DNA of 64,000 nucleotides from an uncultured Treponema sp. (GCA_946407195.1 CAMJNC010000001.1:1-64000), one strand, 5' to 3'. Positions 10,578 through 22,500 are shown, counted from the stretch's first letter. The notes: generated by a model from the sequence alone, not told the origin. A program made the numbers and translations.

Positions 10578-11260
10578 TTTCCTGCAATTTTGCGTGCAAT
10601 ATAAACAAATGGAGTGTCGAGTAAGCTTGTTGCAACGTAAATTACGTAGCAGCTTGCAGTAATTGCGAGAAGCTCGCGGAAGGTGTAGATTCCGAGGAAG
10701 GCACCAAAGTTAAAGAGCACGATATTTACAAACTGAGAAATCAGTGTAGAAAAGTTGTTACGAAACCAGAGCATTTTTGTGTGGCTTCCGGTTTTCTTTT
10801 CTGTAAGATGCCACCAGGCGTGGTAAAGAGAAACATCTACAAACTCAGAAATTACATAAGCAATCAGGCTTGAAAGAAGCATACGTGGAGTGTTTGAGAA
10901 AAGTCCGCGTACAAACTCACTTGCCCAATCGCCCTCTGCAGGATTGTAACGTACCCACATAAAGCTCAAAACAATAAAGCTGAGGCTTGTAAAAATACCG
11001 GCGAGAACACCTTTGTTTGCCTCTTTTTTTCCATAGATTTCGCTCAAAATATCAGTTGCAAGGAAGGTAGCAGCAAAGAGTGTGTTACCCAAAGTCTGAT
11101 CCATGCCAAACGCGTGTACAAGAATTGTAACTTCGATGTTAGCGAGAACTGTACAGATACCAATCCAGGCGAAAAGTCCGCCCTTACCAAAAACTTTCAA
11201 AAACAGCAGAGTGCCGCCGAAAGACACTAAAAGTGTAATAACGAGAAAAAGTTCATTCAT
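10562..11260 (-). CDS. Queuosine precursor transporter (YhhQ/VUT family)
   Basis: ATG 11260 preceded by ttgaggt; LFAATFLATDILSEIYGKKEANKGVLAG, AYVISEFVDVSLYHAWWHLT. Confidence 0.85.
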   Translation of the reverse strand: MNELFLVITLLVSFGGTLLFLKVFGKGGLFAWIGICTVLANIEVTILVHAFGMDQTLGNTLFAATFLATDILSEIYGKKEANKGVLAGIFTSLSFIVLSFMWVRYNPAEGDWASEFVRGLFSNTPRMLLSSLIAYVISEFVDVSLYHAWWHLTEKKTGSHTKMLWFRNNFSTLISQFVNIVLFNFGAFLGIYTFRELLAITASCYVIYVATSLLDTPFVYIARKIAGNQVAE

Positions 11261-11383
11261 TTGAAATGACCTCAAAAAATAGAATTGACCTGGTTTTGAT
11301 TCGCAGCGGTCTTTGTATCGCTGCAGGCAGGAAGGACTGCGAACTGCCTCTTGTGTTCGGATAATTTAGCGTATTTTTATTTT

Positions 11384-11412
11384 TTGTACAATGGGCTGAT
11401 ACGTGGTATAAT
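11384..11412 (+). promoter_or_regulatory. sigma70-like promoter TTGTAC-N17-TATAAT
   Basis: ttgtac, 17-nt spacer, TATAAT at 11407-11412; ATG at 11422. Confidence 0.65.
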
Positions 11413-11421
11413 GTATGTACT

Positions 11422-12399
11422 ATGAAATGTATTAAATGTAACACAATGCTTCCAGACGAGGCACATTTTTGCTCTAATTGCGGATACCCTACAAGTGATG
11501 TAAAGGTTTTGCGTTCCTGTGAAGAATGCGGAAACACACTCAGCACAATGGACAAATTCTGTTCACGCTGTGGAGTTCCCGTAAAGGTAGTAAAGGAAGG
11601 CGAAGGTGCAGCTCAGTCTGCAGACAAATCACGTGTTACAATCGGCAAAAATCCAAAGATGATTTTGATTCCTGGCGGACAGTTTGTTATGGGTGGAGGC
11701 TCACACAACAGCCTTGTTACCCTCGTAAGCTATTATTTAAGCGAGGTTCCGGTTACCCAGCTGCAGTATGCTAACGTCATGGGAAAGAATCCGTCTAAAT
11801 TACAGGGCGACAACAAGCCTGTAGAAAGCGTAAACTGGTGCGAAGCAATCATCTACTGCAATATGCTCAGCAAGCTCAACGGACTCATGCCGTGTTACAG
11901 CATTGGTACATCAACTGATTTAAGTGCCTTTGAAGCAACTAGCCCTGTATGGAAACGAATCAACTGCAACTTTACTGCAAACGGCTTCCGCCTTCCAACA
12001 GAAGCAGAATGGGAATATGCCGCACGCGACGGTAAAGCAAGTAACCCTACTCCTTATGCCGGAAGTTCAAATATAAATTCAGTTGCCTGGTACGGAGAGA
12101 ACTCTGCCATTACAACACACGACGTAGCCTGCAAGGACCCAAACGGTCTTAAACTTTACGATATGTGCGGAAACGTTGCCGAATGGTGCTGGGACTATTA
12201 CGTTCCAAACCTGCCGTCCGGAGCACAGACAAACCCACACGGACCTTCCACAGGAGACATGCACGTAAAGCGTGGCGGAAGCTGGCTTGATGACCCTCAG
12301 CAGTGTACCGTTTTCTACCGCAGTGGAAGTGCTCCAAACGGAAAGAGCAGCAGCCTCGGCTTCCGTGTTTGCTGCAGTGCTATGGGCGACACAATGTAA
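11422..12399 (+). CDS. Zinc-ribbon plus formylglycine-generating-enzyme-like (SUMF1) protein
   Basis: Two CxxC zinc ribbons (CIKCN...CSNCG, CEECG...CSRCG) then FVMGGGS...RLPTEAEWEYAAR...RGGSW...GFRVC. Confidence 0.85.
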   Translation: MKCIKCNTMLPDEAHFCSNCGYPTSDVKVLRSCEECGNTLSTMDKFCSRCGVPVKVVKEGEGAAQSADKSRVTIGKNPKMILIPGGQFVMGGGSHNSLVTLVSYYLSEVPVTQLQYANVMGKNPSKLQGDNKPVESVNWCEAIIYCNMLSKLNGLMPCYSIGTSTDLSAFEATSPVWKRINCNFTANGFRLPTEAEWEYAARDGKASNPTPYAGSSNINSVAWYGENSAITTHDVACKDPNGLKLYDMCGNVAEWCWDYYVPNLPSGAQTNPHGPSTGDMHVKRGGSWLDDPQQCTVFYRSGSAPNGKSSSLGFRVCCSAMGDTM

Positions 12400-12429
12400 A
12401 TCACCTGATATTTATTGAGAGGAAAAAAT

Positions 12430-12729
12430 ATGACTATTACAGAAAACAAAACTTCAAATTCGATTGAACTCGTAATTGGCGGACGTCTGGACACAGGTAC
12501 CGCTCCGGAGCTTGAAGCAAAGCTCAAGCAGATTCCAAAGGATACACAGACTCTTTATCTGAATCTTTCGAATATACAGTACATTTCAAGTGCGGGACTC
12601 CGAGTTGTACTGCTTGCACACAAACTCATGCTTCCAACCGGCGGCAAGATGATTATCCGTCAGCCTTCTGCGTTCTGCAAGCAGGTGCTGGAGGCTACAG
12701 GAATGGACAGCATTTTAACCGTGGAGTAA
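12430..12729 (+). CDS. STAS-domain anti-sigma factor antagonist
   Basis: GRLDTGTAPELEAKL...LYLNLSNIQYISSAGLRVVLLAHK. Confidence 0.85.
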   Translation: MTITENKTSNSIELVIGGRLDTGTAPELEAKLKQIPKDTQTLYLNLSNIQYISSAGLRVVLLAHKLMLPTGGKMIIRQPSAFCKQVLEATGMDSILTVE

Positions 12730-13137
12730 GGTCTTTTTAATTGTAAGGCAATTCATACCGCCTGCAAACTCATACTCTACAGAATCCATAAATTTCTTTG
12801 TTAAGAAAATGCCCAGGCCCCCTATGCTGCGTTCTTCTGCGCTCAAGGTAAGGTCTGGGTCTGGTTTTTCAAGCGGATTAAACTTCTTGCCGTTGTCTTT
12901 GAACACTACAGTAAGAGTTCCGTTTCCTTCCCCGCTTACATGATAATCTGCGCAAATTACAGCTTCTGCTGAACCCGAATAATGTGCAATGTTCACAAAA
13001 ATTTCTTCGACAGCTAAATCAATCTGATTCACAAGCATATCGTCGCAACCAGAAGGCAGCATTGAATGAATAAAATCATTTACCGCCTGCATGCTTTCGT
13101 CTGAGGCCTTTATCTTTAACTCTCTGCTTTCGTTCAT
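12715..13137 (-). CDS. RsbW-like HATPase anti-sigma regulatory kinase
   Basis: DLAVEEIFVNIAHYSG...LTVVFKDNGKKFNPLEKPDPDL...GGLGIFLTKKFMD. Confidence 0.85.
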   Translation of the reverse strand: MNESRELKIKASDESMQAVNDFIHSMLPSGCDDMLVNQIDLAVEEIFVNIAHYSGSAEAVICADYHVSGEGNGTLTVVFKDNGKKFNPLEKPDPDLTLSAEERSIGGLGIFLTKKFMDSVEYEFAGGMNCLTIKKTLLHG

Positions 13138-13150
13138 CCGTTATCCGTCC

Positions 13151-14773
13151 TCAGGCCTGGTTACCTAAATAAGACATCTCAAGCATTGTGATGTCATCAA
13201 ATTGAGGGGCGCCGTCAACAAACTCGTCTATGTCGGTGCGAACAATATCCAGAACCTCGCGCGAAGTTTTGTCGATTGCGTATTTCATTACCGTAATCAG
13301 CCTGTTCTCACCGTACAGCTCATTCGAAGCATTTGTAGCCTCGGTAACACCATCAGTATAAATAAACAGGCGGTCACCCTTTGCAAGAGTTGTGCTGTGA
13401 GTTGAATAAGGAATGCCATCCATACCCGCAAGCATGAGGTTAGGCTTTCTTGTAAGATATTTTATTTCGCCGTTCTGAGCTATAAGCGGAGCATTGTGTC
13501 CGGCATTTGCAAATTTGAGCTCGCCGGTAGAGAGGGTAAGAATTCCAAGCCAGCAGGTAACAAAAAGTCCGCTTTCATTTCCTTCGCACAAAAGCTGATT
13601 CACATGCTCAAAAATCTTTGCCGGATCCAGCTCATGTGCCGCCGTATCCTTAAGAAGAGTTTTTGTAATTACCATAAAGAGTGCAGCCGGAACACCCTTG
13701 CCGCTAACGTCTCCGACAACAACTGCAAAGTGGTCATCATCAATCATATAAAAATCATAAAAATCGCCGCCAACCTCTTTCGCAGGCTCCATGGAAGCAA
13801 AAAGCTCAACCTCTTTGTGATTATCGTAAGGCGGAAAAACGCGTGGAAGCATCTCTGCCTGAATCTTTTTAGCAACATTGAGCTCGGCTCCAAGACGCTC
13901 CTTTTCGGCAGTAGCATGAGTAAGGTCTTCAATGTAGCGCTTCATATCAATACTCATTTTTTCTACAGACTGGGCAAGGGTTGCAATTTCATTTCGTCCC
14001 CTGATTTTTGTGAGCTGACCGGAGAGGTCTCCATGATGTTCGGCAAGGTGGGAGGTTTCACTGGTAACAAAAAGAATTGGACGGATAATTCCCATATACA
14101 AAAAGAGGGCATAAAGAGCAACAAAGGCAATCGTAACTACAAGAGCCCAGATTATAATAGATTGAAGAAATCGTTTTTTGTATGCCTTGATTTCATGCAT
14201 CGGTTTGTAGACACTAACAATAGCACAGGGCTTTCCGGCAGAATTGTAAAGAGGTACAGAACTGGTAACATGTCCACCGCCCTTTTTATAAGAAAACATG
14301 CTGTTACTTTTTCCCTGCTCAAGAATGTCACGAAGCTTTTCAATGTAGTCGGCACTTTTTTTTTCGAGTGACTGTCTGAAGCCAAGCTCATAAACTTTGC
14401 TGTTTACTTCCTTTTGATTTACAGTATCAAAAATATAAATACGATGTGAATAATCTGCCGAAACCTTCATGACTGCAACATAAACAATTCCTGCAGCCTC
14501 AGTTATGTCTACAAGACGTTTTGTTGTTTCTTCCCACTCCTGGTCAGCTCCATCAGTAAGCCAGTGATCAATTTTATCGCCGTCTACATACGTTGCAGCA
14601 GTAAGGGCAAACTGCTCAGTTACATTGCCGTAAATAACTTCGAGTTCGTTTTTAAATTCGCGGTAACCATTATAGCTGTTTACAAAACACATGACGGCAC
14701 CAAAAACCACAGCGCCAAAAATCAGCTCAAGAGCAAGTACAGAAATGCGCAGCTTCTTTTTCATTAGAAACAC
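13151..14773 (-). CDS. SpoIIE/PP2C phosphatase with periplasmic sensor and HAMP
   Basis: N-terminal TM, second TM/HAMP, then AEMLPRVFPP...GGDFYDFYMIDDDHFAVVVGDVSGKGVPAALFM...FIYTDGVTEA. Confidence 0.9.
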   Translation of the reverse strand: MFLMKKKLRISVLALELIFGAVVFGAVMCFVNSYNGYREFKNELEVIYGNVTEQFALTAATYVDGDKIDHWLTDGADQEWEETTKRLVDITEAAGIVYVAVMKVSADYSHRIYIFDTVNQKEVNSKVYELGFRQSLEKKSADYIEKLRDILEQGKSNSMFSYKKGGGHVTSSVPLYNSAGKPCAIVSVYKPMHEIKAYKKRFLQSIIIWALVVTIAFVALYALFLYMGIIRPILFVTSETSHLAEHHGDLSGQLTKIRGRNEIATLAQSVEKMSIDMKRYIEDLTHATAEKERLGAELNVAKKIQAEMLPRVFPPYDNHKEVELFASMEPAKEVGGDFYDFYMIDDDHFAVVVGDVSGKGVPAALFMVITKTLLKDTAAHELDPAKIFEHVNQLLCEGNESGLFVTCWLGILTLSTGELKFANAGHNAPLIAQNGEIKYLTRKPNLMLAGMDGIPYSTHSTTLAKGDRLFIYTDGVTEATNASNELYGENRLITVMKYAIDKTSREVLDIVRTDIDEFVDGAPQFDDITMLEMSYLGNQA

Positions 14774-14814
14774 CTCGCATTAATTATACAACAGAATTTA
14801 CGAAAAGGAAAAAA

Positions 14815-15546
14815 TTACTTCTGGTAGATGTCGAGTTGAGCCTGAATACGTGCTTTTACGAGCTCCGCAATTTCTGTGGTAGACATACCATCATACTCTT
14901 CTGGAGCAATAGGTTTGAGATAATGAACTTGTATAGGATTTGTTGTACGGAAGCCGCGGTCAAAGATTTTGTAAGAATCAATAATCGCAACAGGAAGAAT
15001 TGTACAGTGAGCGCGCTGTGCACTCTTAAAGCTTCCGGCATGAAATTCTCCAAGCTTGCCCGGCTCTTCTTCGTAGCCGCCTTCCGGGAAAACCATATAG
15101 CTCTGGCCGGCTTTCAAATCTTTTGTGATTGCAGAATAGGCTTTAACTACAGAGTGAGTGTTATGCTTGATTAGTTTCTGCGATTTTATGAGCCGGCAAA
15201 CCTCACGAATAAAGGGACGATGCGTTGCTACATCATCCAGAATTACTCCAAGCTGCCGCGGAAAACAATACCAGATAGCCAGCGGATCATATTTTTCCTG
15301 ATGATTCGCACACAAATAAAAGCCGTCTTTTTCCGGAATATTTTCCAGCCCAATCGCCTGCACCTTAAGCCCAGCCGCATCAACCGCAAACTTAATCATC
15401 TTAAGACAATACGCATACATCTCGTCTACCGTGTATTTATGCTGATGAAAAGCCATATACACCATCTTTGGGTAGTAGACAACAATTTTGAAGAAATTTC
15501 TCGATATAGCCTTAAATAAAATTGATGCGCTGCGTTTTTTATTCAT
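14815..15546 (-). CDS. 1-acyl-sn-glycerol-3-phosphate acyltransferase (PlsC-like)
   Basis: CANHQEKYDPLAIW (NHxxxxD), VFPEGGYEE; ATG at 15546 chosen, ORF open to 15594. Confidence 0.8.
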   Translation of the reverse strand: MNKKRSASILFKAISRNFFKIVVYYPKMVYMAFHQHKYTVDEMYAYCLKMIKFAVDAAGLKVQAIGLENIPEKDGFYLCANHQEKYDPLAIWYCFPRQLGVILDDVATHRPFIREVCRLIKSQKLIKHNTHSVVKAYSAITKDLKAGQSYMVFPEGGYEEEPGKLGEFHAGSFKSAQRAHCTILPVAIIDSYKIFDRGFRTTNPIQVHYLKPIAPEEYDGMSTTEIAELVKARIQAQLDIYQK

Positions 15547-15621
15547 AACGTTTTTTTCAGCGCCTATAATATCATTTTTCAATTGATTGTTCAAACGGGG
15601 TTGAGATTAATGATTATATAA

Positions 15622-15659
15622 AAAAATGACAAAAATTTTCCTAAATTTTTGTCATTTTT
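15622..15659. repeat. Perfect 17-bp inverted repeat, 4-nt loop
   Basis: aaaaatgacaaaaattt / tcct / aaatttttgtcattttt. Confidence 0.85.
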
Positions 15660-15744
15660 GGCATATTAAGTCTACTTTATATGTAGAGAAGATTAATTGC
15701 CCGGCTGGGCACTATATTCAAATAGTATTAGTAGAGGTACGAAA

Positions 15745-16570
15745 AATGGAAAATGAAAATCAGCTTACTCCAGAACAGAAATGGGAACAGGCAACTCTGG
15801 CCAATAATTTTATCTTTTATAAGGTCATGCGTCATCATCAGGATGCATGTAAACAACTTCTGGAAATGCTTCTGGGAATTAAACTTGGTTCAATAACAAT
15901 GAATACTGAAGAAACGATTGCACTTGATTTTGATTCTAAAGGTATAAGGCTTGATGTTTTTGTTAAAGATACCAATAGAATGTTTGATGTTGAGTTACAG
16001 GTTGCAAACACAAAAGAACTTCCTGAACGTGCAAGATATTATCAGAGCGTAATGGATGTAGATTCACTACAGGCAGGACAGAAATATAGAGAACTTCGCG
16101 AAAGCCATGTTATTTTTATTTGTCTTGATGACATCTTTAACAATGGTCTTCCTGTAAATACATTTGAAAATATCTGTATGGAAGATAATAAAACCAAACT
16201 GGGAGACAGAGCTTACAAACACTTCTTTTTTGCACCAATGTGTGCTAAAATGATCAAAGATGTAGAAACAAAGGCATTTTTTGAGTTTCTTATCTCAAAC
16301 AAAGCGTCAACAGGTTATACCGATGAACTCAAGATCTATGTTGCCGACGCAAAGCAAAGCACCGAAAACAAGAGGCAGTTTATGGAATGGGAACGACAAA
16401 GGGCATATGATTTAGAAGCCGGTTACGAAAAAGGTCAGCAGCAAAAAGCCATTGAAGATGCTGAAAACCTTCTAAGGGAAGGTGATAACCCTGAAAAAGT
16501 TTCACGCTGCATTGGCCTTCCCTTAAATCAGATTCTGGAATTACAGAAGAAAATTATGGTAAAAGCTTAA
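15745..16570 (+). CDS. Rpn-family PD-(D/E)XK nuclease / putative transposase
   Basis: RLDVFVKDTNRMFDVELQVANTKELPERARYYQSVMDVDSLQAGQKYRELRESHVIFIC; ATG at 15745 preceded by gaggt. Confidence 0.85.
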
Positions 16571-16579
16571 AAATACTAA

Positions 16580-19500
16580 TTAATTTGTTGTAATATCTCC
16601 CTTAATATATGCTTGTTCATAACATTGATCACTCATATAACCTAAGAATACCGTCGTATTTTTATATGTATTTCCATTTCCTGTAGCAGATGATGGTACA
16701 CCTCCACATACAATTGAATCCGTTGGAACATTCTCGGTAGGAATTGTCATACTTTCCCAGTTACCTGTAAATTTATCGTTAATAGCTCCATCAAGAAGAT
16801 CAGTCATATTTTTTCTCCATGCAACTTTTACTGAATTGCAAGTCTGGTTATTTGATGTATTATAATAGTAAATATATGGAACAATCTTTCCATTTTCTTT
16901 TCTTGTATTGATTGTAATATTCGTTCCAACCGATAAGTAAGAATCTACTGTTACAACTTTAACTCCCGAAGTTGCTTTTCCTGTGGTTGTATCTTTCTCT
17001 ATTTCTGTGTAATCAGGTATATATGCATATTTCAAATCTCCACGAGAACTGTTGTAATATGCAATATGAATTCCATTATCACTATCAATACACATATTTG
17101 TATACCAGCCTGCATAATCATCATCTATGATTACAGCATTAGTTTGCCATACACCACCTACAACAGCAGTTTCTGGAGCTGTATTCCAAGAAAGAATTAC
17201 TGCCTTTCTACTTGCATCATACCAGGCAACAACAGCAGTACCACCAGAAGTATAACCAACCGCTGTATATGGTCCACTCTTATAAGTTGTTTCGCTACTT
17301 GCAACTATATGGAAATTCTTTCCAGAACCACCTGCGTTGTTTGGATTGTTATTTTGAGTTGTCGTAGCACCATCATATGTTGAAGTAACACCTTGTAAAC
17401 CTAAAGTCGTACTAAGGTTATCTTGGGTAGTTCCATTTACCTGACCATAACGGAATTTTACAGGTGTAATAGTATTATTTTTATCGTAATAAACCATATA
17501 AACTTTTGCACCATCTTTTGCACCTGAAATTACCATATTTGGCCTTTGAACACGGTCTGTATCATAGATGGTAGTAGAATCATTATAAACCTTTTCCAGG
17601 TGATATTTGCTTTTTCTACTATAAGTATATTCACGACCTGGTTTTGACTGTGTAGTTGTAAAATTACTTGTTCTCCATGTATAGAAAACACTACTTGCAG
17701 AATAATCTTCAACACGGTCTGTACAAGTTCCCATACCAAATGCTTTACCATCACTGGAGAATGCAACTGCTGTATTAACAAATTTATTGTATCCATAATC
17801 TACAATATAATTTGTAGTATTTTCCCTAAGCATCATCTGGTCTGCACCAAGTCCATAGGCCATATAAACATTTCCCGAAGCATCCATCTTCATAACAGGA
17901 CTATAAATTGGCTTTGTTGAAGTCAAATAAGAACCTAAATTCCAAACCCAAAGATCTACATCATCAGTAAGCCTATCATTAGTCTTGCCGTTTGCCTGAC
18001 TGTTGTATAAAGCAGAACTGTTTGCCACTGGTGATATTGCACTATTTTCAACAGTTGGATTCCTGTTCATATTATTTAGACTTATAACTGTATTCACTTT
18101 AATAGCAAGCTTACCGCTACTTGTTCCTGTACCTACAGGACATGCAAGATGAGAACCTATAGTTTTTCCACTATTGTTTGTTGTAGAAACAGTTGTCTTT
18201 ATTCCAGTAGTAGAACCAATTGTAACATTACCATTTGTTGAATCTGCAGCCAGATTAAATCCAAAGAGACGAATAGTTTCTGTTTGATTAGAAGCATTAC
18301 TACCTCGAACTATATATTTACCAGTCGCTGAACGAGCACATTCTTCACCAGCATTTTCAGACAAGCTTGTATACAATTTTGTAATATAAGGCACAACATC
18401 AACGCGATAATTTCCAGTGAGCCCAGCTACGGTTACTTCTGAACCACTCTTTGTTACTGCACAAGAGATAGCTGTTCCTCCAGTAGTAGCAGTTGGATTT
18501 GCAGTATAGATAGCAGAGCCTGTAGATTCATTTCCACTCCATTTTGGAGTTCCACGGTCAGTTGCAGTTGCTGTTATAGTTACATCGGTATTAGCTACGC
18601 TTGTTACCTTTTCTGTATCGAGGTACAAAATCCAGTGAACTACGTGGCCGTAATCCTGTGAAGTGTAAGGAACCTTTGAGGTTGGTTCTTTATCATCTGG
18701 AATTGTGGTTATGATTCCAACATCCTTCAAATCCTGATAGGTTGCCTGCTGTACAGCAGATGCCCAACCTGTAGTAGCATTGATTGAACCATCTGACTCA
18801 AGTTCAGTTACATCCCAGCTTGCACTTGTTGTTATATAACTTGCAATAGTAGTATCTGCTGTTCCCAATCCACCCATAGATTTACCAAACTTCACCTTAA
18901 TATCACGCAGTAAAGTGTCATCTTGAGCAATACCTTCTATCTTAATCTTACCTGAAACTTTAGGGTCGGCATCGTATTCTTCTGTATCCTCATCGTAAGC
19001 ATCAACAGTGATCCAATCTGTAGCAAGTTCAATATGACCATTATCCTTGCTCTGACCAAACAAACTGTTGTCTGTTGCAGATTTCCAGTAGAACGGCAGA
19101 ATCCAGTTCTTTGCCTTATTTGTTTCGCGCAAAGCAACATTCATAATTACATTGAGAGTTGCGTTGTTGCTTGTTCCGGCTGTCTTAGTCTTGCCTGGAG
19201 TTGAATCTCCAAAACTGAATTCAAACTTCTTATAGTCTCCGTCATCAATCTGCCTGTCATCAGAACCATCTGTTTTACCAATAAAGTCAGAAACCGGAAG
19301 CTCTATATCTGCTGTCAATTCGGCAACAGCATCGGTTGTACCGGTAGCAATTTCAATTGGATCTGAATCAGAAGTCTGGTATTCTGTTGTCGTCTCCCAA
19401 TTCTGATCAGAAATGTGCTTATATACCTTATAGGTATATTTGATTTTACCATTACCACCAACAAGTTCAGGCATAATAACTGTGTGCCCCTTTATAGTAA

Positions 19501-22500
19501 CAGCAGCTTTTGGTGTAGAACCTGTCTGAACAGGCAGGGTAACCTCTGTCATTTCATTACCAGCATCATCATAACCAAGAGTATAAATATCTCCATACTT
19601 AGATGTAAGCTCTGAATCATCTACAGAACCATTACCGTTTTCATCTGTACCAATCGTCATACCTGCAATGCGAGGTGCATTATTTGATACTACAAAATCG
19701 AGTGCAGTTGAATCCCATTCTGCAAAGTTACCAGCCTTATCAAAGGCTACCATATGCAGCGTTATAGGACCATCCGGGAGATTCTTTGAATTGATAGATG
19801 CATCAAAATACCAGTCTGTACCCTGCTTAGAGAAGGTTTCGGTAAAGAGGTCGCCATCATCCTTTGCACGGGTATCATAATAACCATAGCCATAGCCAGG
19901 AGTTGAAATCTTAGCTGAACCATTCTTATCACTATGGTCGATTACATTACATACTGCAAAGAGAGCTTCTGTTGTTTCACCATTTGGTGTGTCGCCAGGA
20001 GCTCCATCAAGAGTAACAATTGTACCTGAAACAGCATTTATCAGATAAATAGAACCATTGATTTTTGCAAGGCCTTTTTCATGAATATTTTTGTTTACAG
20101 TTCCCGAATAAGTAAAGGTGTTGTTAGAAACCGTTCCTTCAATTACATACCAGTAAAGGCCGTTTTCCTTTTTCCAACTTGAAGTCTCAGTTTCATAATC
20201 AATTATCATATTACCAGAAGCAACATCGTCTGCATCTGTATTTTTATGATAAATCATTACATCAAAAAGGTCTCTTGTAAGAGCACCCGTTCCTGAGTTA
20301 TGAGAACTATATGTTGTAACATCCAGATCTTTAAGTCCATATTCCAGATTTCGTGTGAAGTAGAATGCAATTCGTTCTACGCCAGACTGTTCAATATCAT
20401 CAACATCATCTTCTGAAGCTTTTGCACCAAAGGTGTAGAATCCGTTTGAATTCTGAACATTTCTTTCCAAAGATATAGAAGAATCAGAGTTATCTGTTGT
20501 TAATACAGGAGGTTTGTTGTCATACAAAATTGAATATGATGGATCTATTGTCGTAGCTCCACTTTCTACTGCTTCTGTTATATTGAAGTTTGCTGTATCA
20601 GTTCCAACACTGTTATCTGTTGTGTTTCCAAGCGGTACACTAAATGAATAATTATAAATTGTTTTTAGACTGCCATTGTCAGCAGTAATTTGTTTAGACA
20701 CTGGTATAAACTTGTAGTTTGAATCAATTTCAGAAGTAAATGAGGCGCCGCTAGATGCGATTCGAGCAGTTCCATTGTGTTTAATTACTGCAATTCCAGA
20801 GTCATCATCTTTTATATTTCCAATCAAATACCAGATACCAGAAATTCTTGCATCAGAAGTATAAGGTTTTCTTGAAGTAATATTACCGAAAGCATCGTAC
20901 TGTACCAGCTCAAGACTAGACTGTTCAACATATGGCTTACGAGAGTCTATTCCCACAGTTTTCTTTGCCGGAAGACTCTTATGAGGAGTTGCATCTGCAT
21001 CTGTTGCAAACACTGTAATCTTTAAGGTGGCAATTTCACCGTTCTTATTAAACTCACCTTCGCTGTTTATTGTCTGACTCCAACCGGTACCCTTTACCTC
21101 TACCATAATACCGTAGTCGGAAGCAGCATTTGCACCATTACCAAGATTTGTTGGTGCTGCATTAAGCACTGTATTTGTGCTTATTTTACCAATCTTATAT
21201 CCTTTCTCTTTAAGGAAAGCAAGCTCTGCCTGGCTAAATCCTTCGGTTCCATCCTTATCAATCTGAATCCATACATATTTTGCAGAATTATTGTCTGTTG
21301 CTGTTCCTGTCATACGGATAGCACCACCAAGAATTTCATTATCTGCCGGATATGAAATTTCTACGATAGGACGCTCTCCTTGAGGATCTATATTCAACTG
21401 TTTCTTCTGTATTGTTTCATTTCCACAAGAATCTACAGCTTTTATCCAGAAATAAACTGGTGTTTTTGATTCATACGGATTTGTTGTTGAAGCTATTGCA
21501 GCTTTTGTTGTAATACCAAGATATTCTTCTGTAAGATAAGTACCAAGCTTTGCAGTATGATCCGGCTCAAATTCTGTTGTAGAACCTGCTTTATACTTAT
21601 CATCAAAATATACATACCACTTTGTACCAGTATCTTCTCGAACAAGTTCTTCCCATTTAGTTGCAAGAGTTGTAGTACCATCCATCTTAGGTTCATCTTC
21701 TGGTGTTACCTGAGAATCTGTGTAAAGGGAAGTATCATCTGGAGTTCCATCTGCCTTAAGTCGACAATATCTCGAAACAGCGAAGTACATTGTAACTACT
21801 TCATTAACTTCTCCAGAAATAGTAGCACCCTGGCCTATGAGAGATGCAGGTTCTGTAATTTCTATTTCCGGTTGAGTATTATCAAGCTTTATTTCAACTC
21901 CAGAAGTATTTTCCATAGGGTCTGGAACAGCATCTTTTACAGACAAACTGATTGTCTGTTTATCGTTAAGAGTTGTTCCTACTGTAATATCACCTGAAGT
22001 CCATACATGCTCACCAGCATCATTATGTGCCTGAGAACATGACAACGGATAATTTGTACCAGCATAAGTTGCTGTTGCGGATGCTACAGACTGTGCAGAA
22101 GAAGCAGTAAGCCTGATTTGTATTTTTGTAAACTTAGAACCGCCTACTGTTCCTGCACTGGAAGCCCAGTCGCTCCATTGCTTACTTGTATTTGTTTCCT
22201 TAGCATTAAATACACGGAACTGAATATCTTTTACTGCTGGCGCAATTGTAACAACATTAAACAAAAGATTTCCTGTTCGTGTTGTTGTACCATCGGTTAT
22301 TTTTGGTGCAGGTGATGTAGTTGAACTTGAAGTAAATGTCGTTCCAGCCTTATCTGTTACCTCAAATTCAATTGTATGAGCACCTTCTCCAGTTATTGTT
22401 ATAGAAGAACCTGTAAGTGTATTTTGTGAACCATTATCAATCTTATACTTTACTGATTGAACCCCATCATCATCTGATACAGAAAGATAAAGTGTACTTG

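Noticed and set aside
13496-14371. 291-aa plus-strand ORF antisense to the SpoIIE phosphatase
   Set aside because: Shadow ORF opposite a clear conserved CDS
15626-15744. Upstream extension of the Rpn-family ORF from 15626
   Set aside because: Extension runs through the 17-bp inverted repeat; ATG at 15745 has a good SD and the family-like N-terminus
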